From Trinickia dinghuensis (GTDB taxonomy: Bacteria > Pseudomonadota > Gammaproteobacteria > Burkholderiales > Burkholderiaceae), in the NCBI RefSeq assembly GCF_003367175.1, contig NZ_QRGA01000001.1:827888-891887 (forward strand): DNA of 64,000 nucleotides, given 5' to 3'. Below are positions 62,782 to 64,000 of the stretch, piece after piece. A model generated the notes under the pieces. That model saw only the letters and a list, made by a program, of their open reading frames with translations. It did not search any database and had not been told where the DNA came from. The position numbers and the translations under genes are program-made. Position 1 is the stretch's first letter. Each line of letters opens with the position of its first letter.

Positions 62782-64000
62782 TCAAGCGTTGCTCATAGCA
62801 AAGGCGACATCAGCGTAGCGCGACTCGATGGTGCTGCGTGTCTCATCGCGCAGGACGTACGGATTTTCCGATGGCGTACGCCACCTGAATTGACCTTTCC
62901 GACTGGTAACAAGACGCCGAAGCGCCACCGTCCCATACCAACCTCGACTGTTCTGGCCTTGCAGCACCCATGTTTTAGTCTGGCCCGGCTCTGGTGCCCG
63001 GATGTATTCGCGCATCAGCGACAGGAACCCGCGCCGATACCTGCGCGCAAGCCAGTAGCCGAATTTCCAGAAGACTGCGCGGTCCAGTTTTCTAAACATG
63101 GTGGCCGTAAAGTCGGTGTATTGATAGAAGGCGGCCCAGCCGGCAAGTTGCCGATTCAGGCTTTCCATCAGGTCCATCCGGTTCATGCCATAGTTTCCCG
63201 ACAGTTGCTTGACGAGCCTCTCGGCAAAGCCCCGATACTTCACCCACGGAATTGTCGTCACAGGCCGCATGCGACCGCGTGAACCACGCTTGCGGACGAT
63301 CCGGTGACCGAGGAAGACGAAGCCGTCGTTCACATGCGTGATATGGGTCTTCTCCATATTCAGCGTGAGCTTCAGTTCGCCTTCGAGGAACCCACGGCAT
63401 GCTTCGCGTACGGCCTCGGCATGTTCGCGGGTCCCCTTGACCACAATCACAAAGTCATCTGCATACCGGCAGTAGGCAATAGCTGGTTTCCACTGCCGGT
63501 TTTCTCGAACAGTAATCGGACGCTGCTTGAGAATCGCGAAGTTCCACGCCCACCGATCCTTGCGCACCTTCTTGCTCAGATAGTTCTTCTCCATCCACGC
63601 ATCGAACTCGTGCAGCATGATGTTGGATAGGAGGGGTGAGATGACCCCACCCTGGGGAACCCCTTCGCTCGCGGCGCGAAACAGATCACGATCAACACAT
63701 CCAGCCTTGATGAACTTCCAGAGCAGGGCGAGGAAGCGCTGATCGGCGATCCGCTTGCGGATTCCCTTCAGAAGCAGACGATGGTGAACGGTGTCGAAGT
63801 AGCTGGCGAGGTCGCCCTCGATAACCCAGCGTCCGGAGACACTGTGTTCACCGCCATCCTGTAGCTGAAGCTTCACCGTGCGAATCGCATGATGTACGCT
63901 TCGGGCCGGCCTGAAGCCATACGAAGCCGGATGGAAATCACTCTCCCATATCGGCTCCATCGCCATCAGCATGGCCCTTTGCACGATCCGATCCCGTAGA
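62782..64000 (-). CDS. Group II intron reverse transcriptase/maturase (partial)
   Basis: The C-terminal ~406 residues of an intron-encoded protein, cut by the window edge. RT motifs: FHPASYGFRPARSVHHAI (RT2), EGDLASYFDTVHH (RT3), GVPQGGVISPLLSNIMLHEFD (RT4), RYADDF (RT5, catalytic YADD) and FLGHRI (RT7), then maturase domain X to the C-terminus. Reverse-transcribes and helps splice the host intron. The frame is open at 64000. Confidence 0.92.
   Translation of the reverse strand, partial: LRDRIVQRAMLMAMEPIWESDFHPASYGFRPARSVHHAIRTVKLQLQDGGEHSVSGRWVIEGDLASYFDTVHHRLLLKGIRKRIADQRFLALLWKFIKAGCVDRDLFRAASEGVPQGGVISPLLSNIMLHEFDAWMEKNYLSKKVRKDRWAWNFAILKQRPITVRENRQWKPAIAYCRYADDFVIVVKGTREHAEAVREACRGFLEGELKLTLNMEKTHITHVNDGFVFLGHRIVRKRGSRGRMRPVTTIPWVKYRGFAERLVKQLSGNYGMNRMDLMESLNRQLAGWAAFYQYTDFTATMFRKLDRAVFWKFGYWLARRYRRGFLSLMREYIRAPEPGQTKTWVLQGQNSRGWYGTVALRRLVTSRKGQFRWRTPSENPYVLRDETRSTIESRYADVAFAMSNA

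Larger units (their letters stand above)
62697..64000 (-). mobile_element. Group II intron (3' part; continues past the right edge)
   Basis: The 3' end is defined by domain V (62743-62776), a domain VI-like hairpin (about 62701-62736) and a terminal TTAC at 62697-62700, typical of group II introns, which end in AY. The intron carries a reverse transcriptase/maturase gene in domain IV. It lies inside a Sel1-repeat gene in the same orientation. Its 5' end is outside the window. Confidence 0.85.

Noticed and set aside
62702-62818. Forward-strand frame overlapping domain V
   Set aside because: Antisense to the intron's catalytic RNA region; no gene evidence.

Overview
The window looks like a stretch of accessory replicon or variable chromosome from a Burkholderia-like beta-proteobacterium (Burkholderia, Paraburkholderia, Caballeronia or Trinickia). 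The evidence is high GC with strong GC bias at third codon positions, a tandem family of DUF4148 secreted proteins typical of Burkholderiaceae, and a very high density of one-component regulators. I count seven LysR, four AraC, three XRE-type and one Rrf2 regulator in 64 kb. Most regulators sit divergently beside a small metabolic or export gene, so the region reads as a string of regulator-plus-enzyme or regulator-plus-exporter cassettes. No rRNA, tRNA or CRISPR array was seen.

Layout. 0-4.4 kb: a reverse-strand AraC / flavodoxin-fold reductase / DUF2000 group, then three tandem DUF4148 genes with duplicated promoters and terminators. 4.4-15.5 kb: LysR/VOC pair, TDT and LysE transporters, an SDR-AKR operon opposite a LysR gene, a cation-proton antiporter, a GAF-GGDEF cyclase, CorA, and the remains of three broken genes. 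15.9-26.9 kb: LysE/cupin/LysR, secreted and membrane unknowns, a lone ABC ATPase, a proline-racemase-family enzyme with its LysR gene, an epimerase/MmyB-type regulator pair, and a LysR/XRE-cupin pair. 27-32.9 kb: an AraC / haem-oxygenase-like diiron enzyme / MFS cassette, MscS, and a DHA2 exporter. 33-35.5 kb: two unknown genes, the larger clearly AT-rich, which may be acquired. 35.8-42.9 kb: a mercuric-reductase-like flavoprotein, an epoxide-hydrolase-like enzyme, an Rrf2 regulator, a HARE-HTH/GIY-YIG nuclease, and a PLP enzyme with an AraC gene. 42.9-49.1 kb: a YebB-type amidase carrying a duplicated tail of a nearby SDR gene, an XRE gene, a stop-interrupted small gene, an AraC-SDR operon, and a protein with a plant-IQM-like domain. 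49.1-56.1 kb: a fatty-acid transporter / ornithine-cyclodeaminase-family / fused molybdoenzyme-reductase operon with a divergent LysR gene. 56.9-62.7 kb: a large lipoprotein, a YdeI-family gene, small unknowns, and a Sel1-repeat gene cut by a group II intron whose reverse transcriptase runs off the right edge.

Signs of genome flux are frequent: tandem gene duplication, a 210-bp direct repeat that created a chimeric protein, a duplicated exporter tail that now forms the C-terminus of a neighbouring gene, several pseudogene fragments, and the intron. The functional units most worth following are the diiron-enzyme/exporter cassette (26992-30131), the fused molybdoenzyme operon (49144-55038), the effector-like proteins (33014-35472 and 47687-49084) and the HARE/GIY-YIG nuclease (39685-40491).
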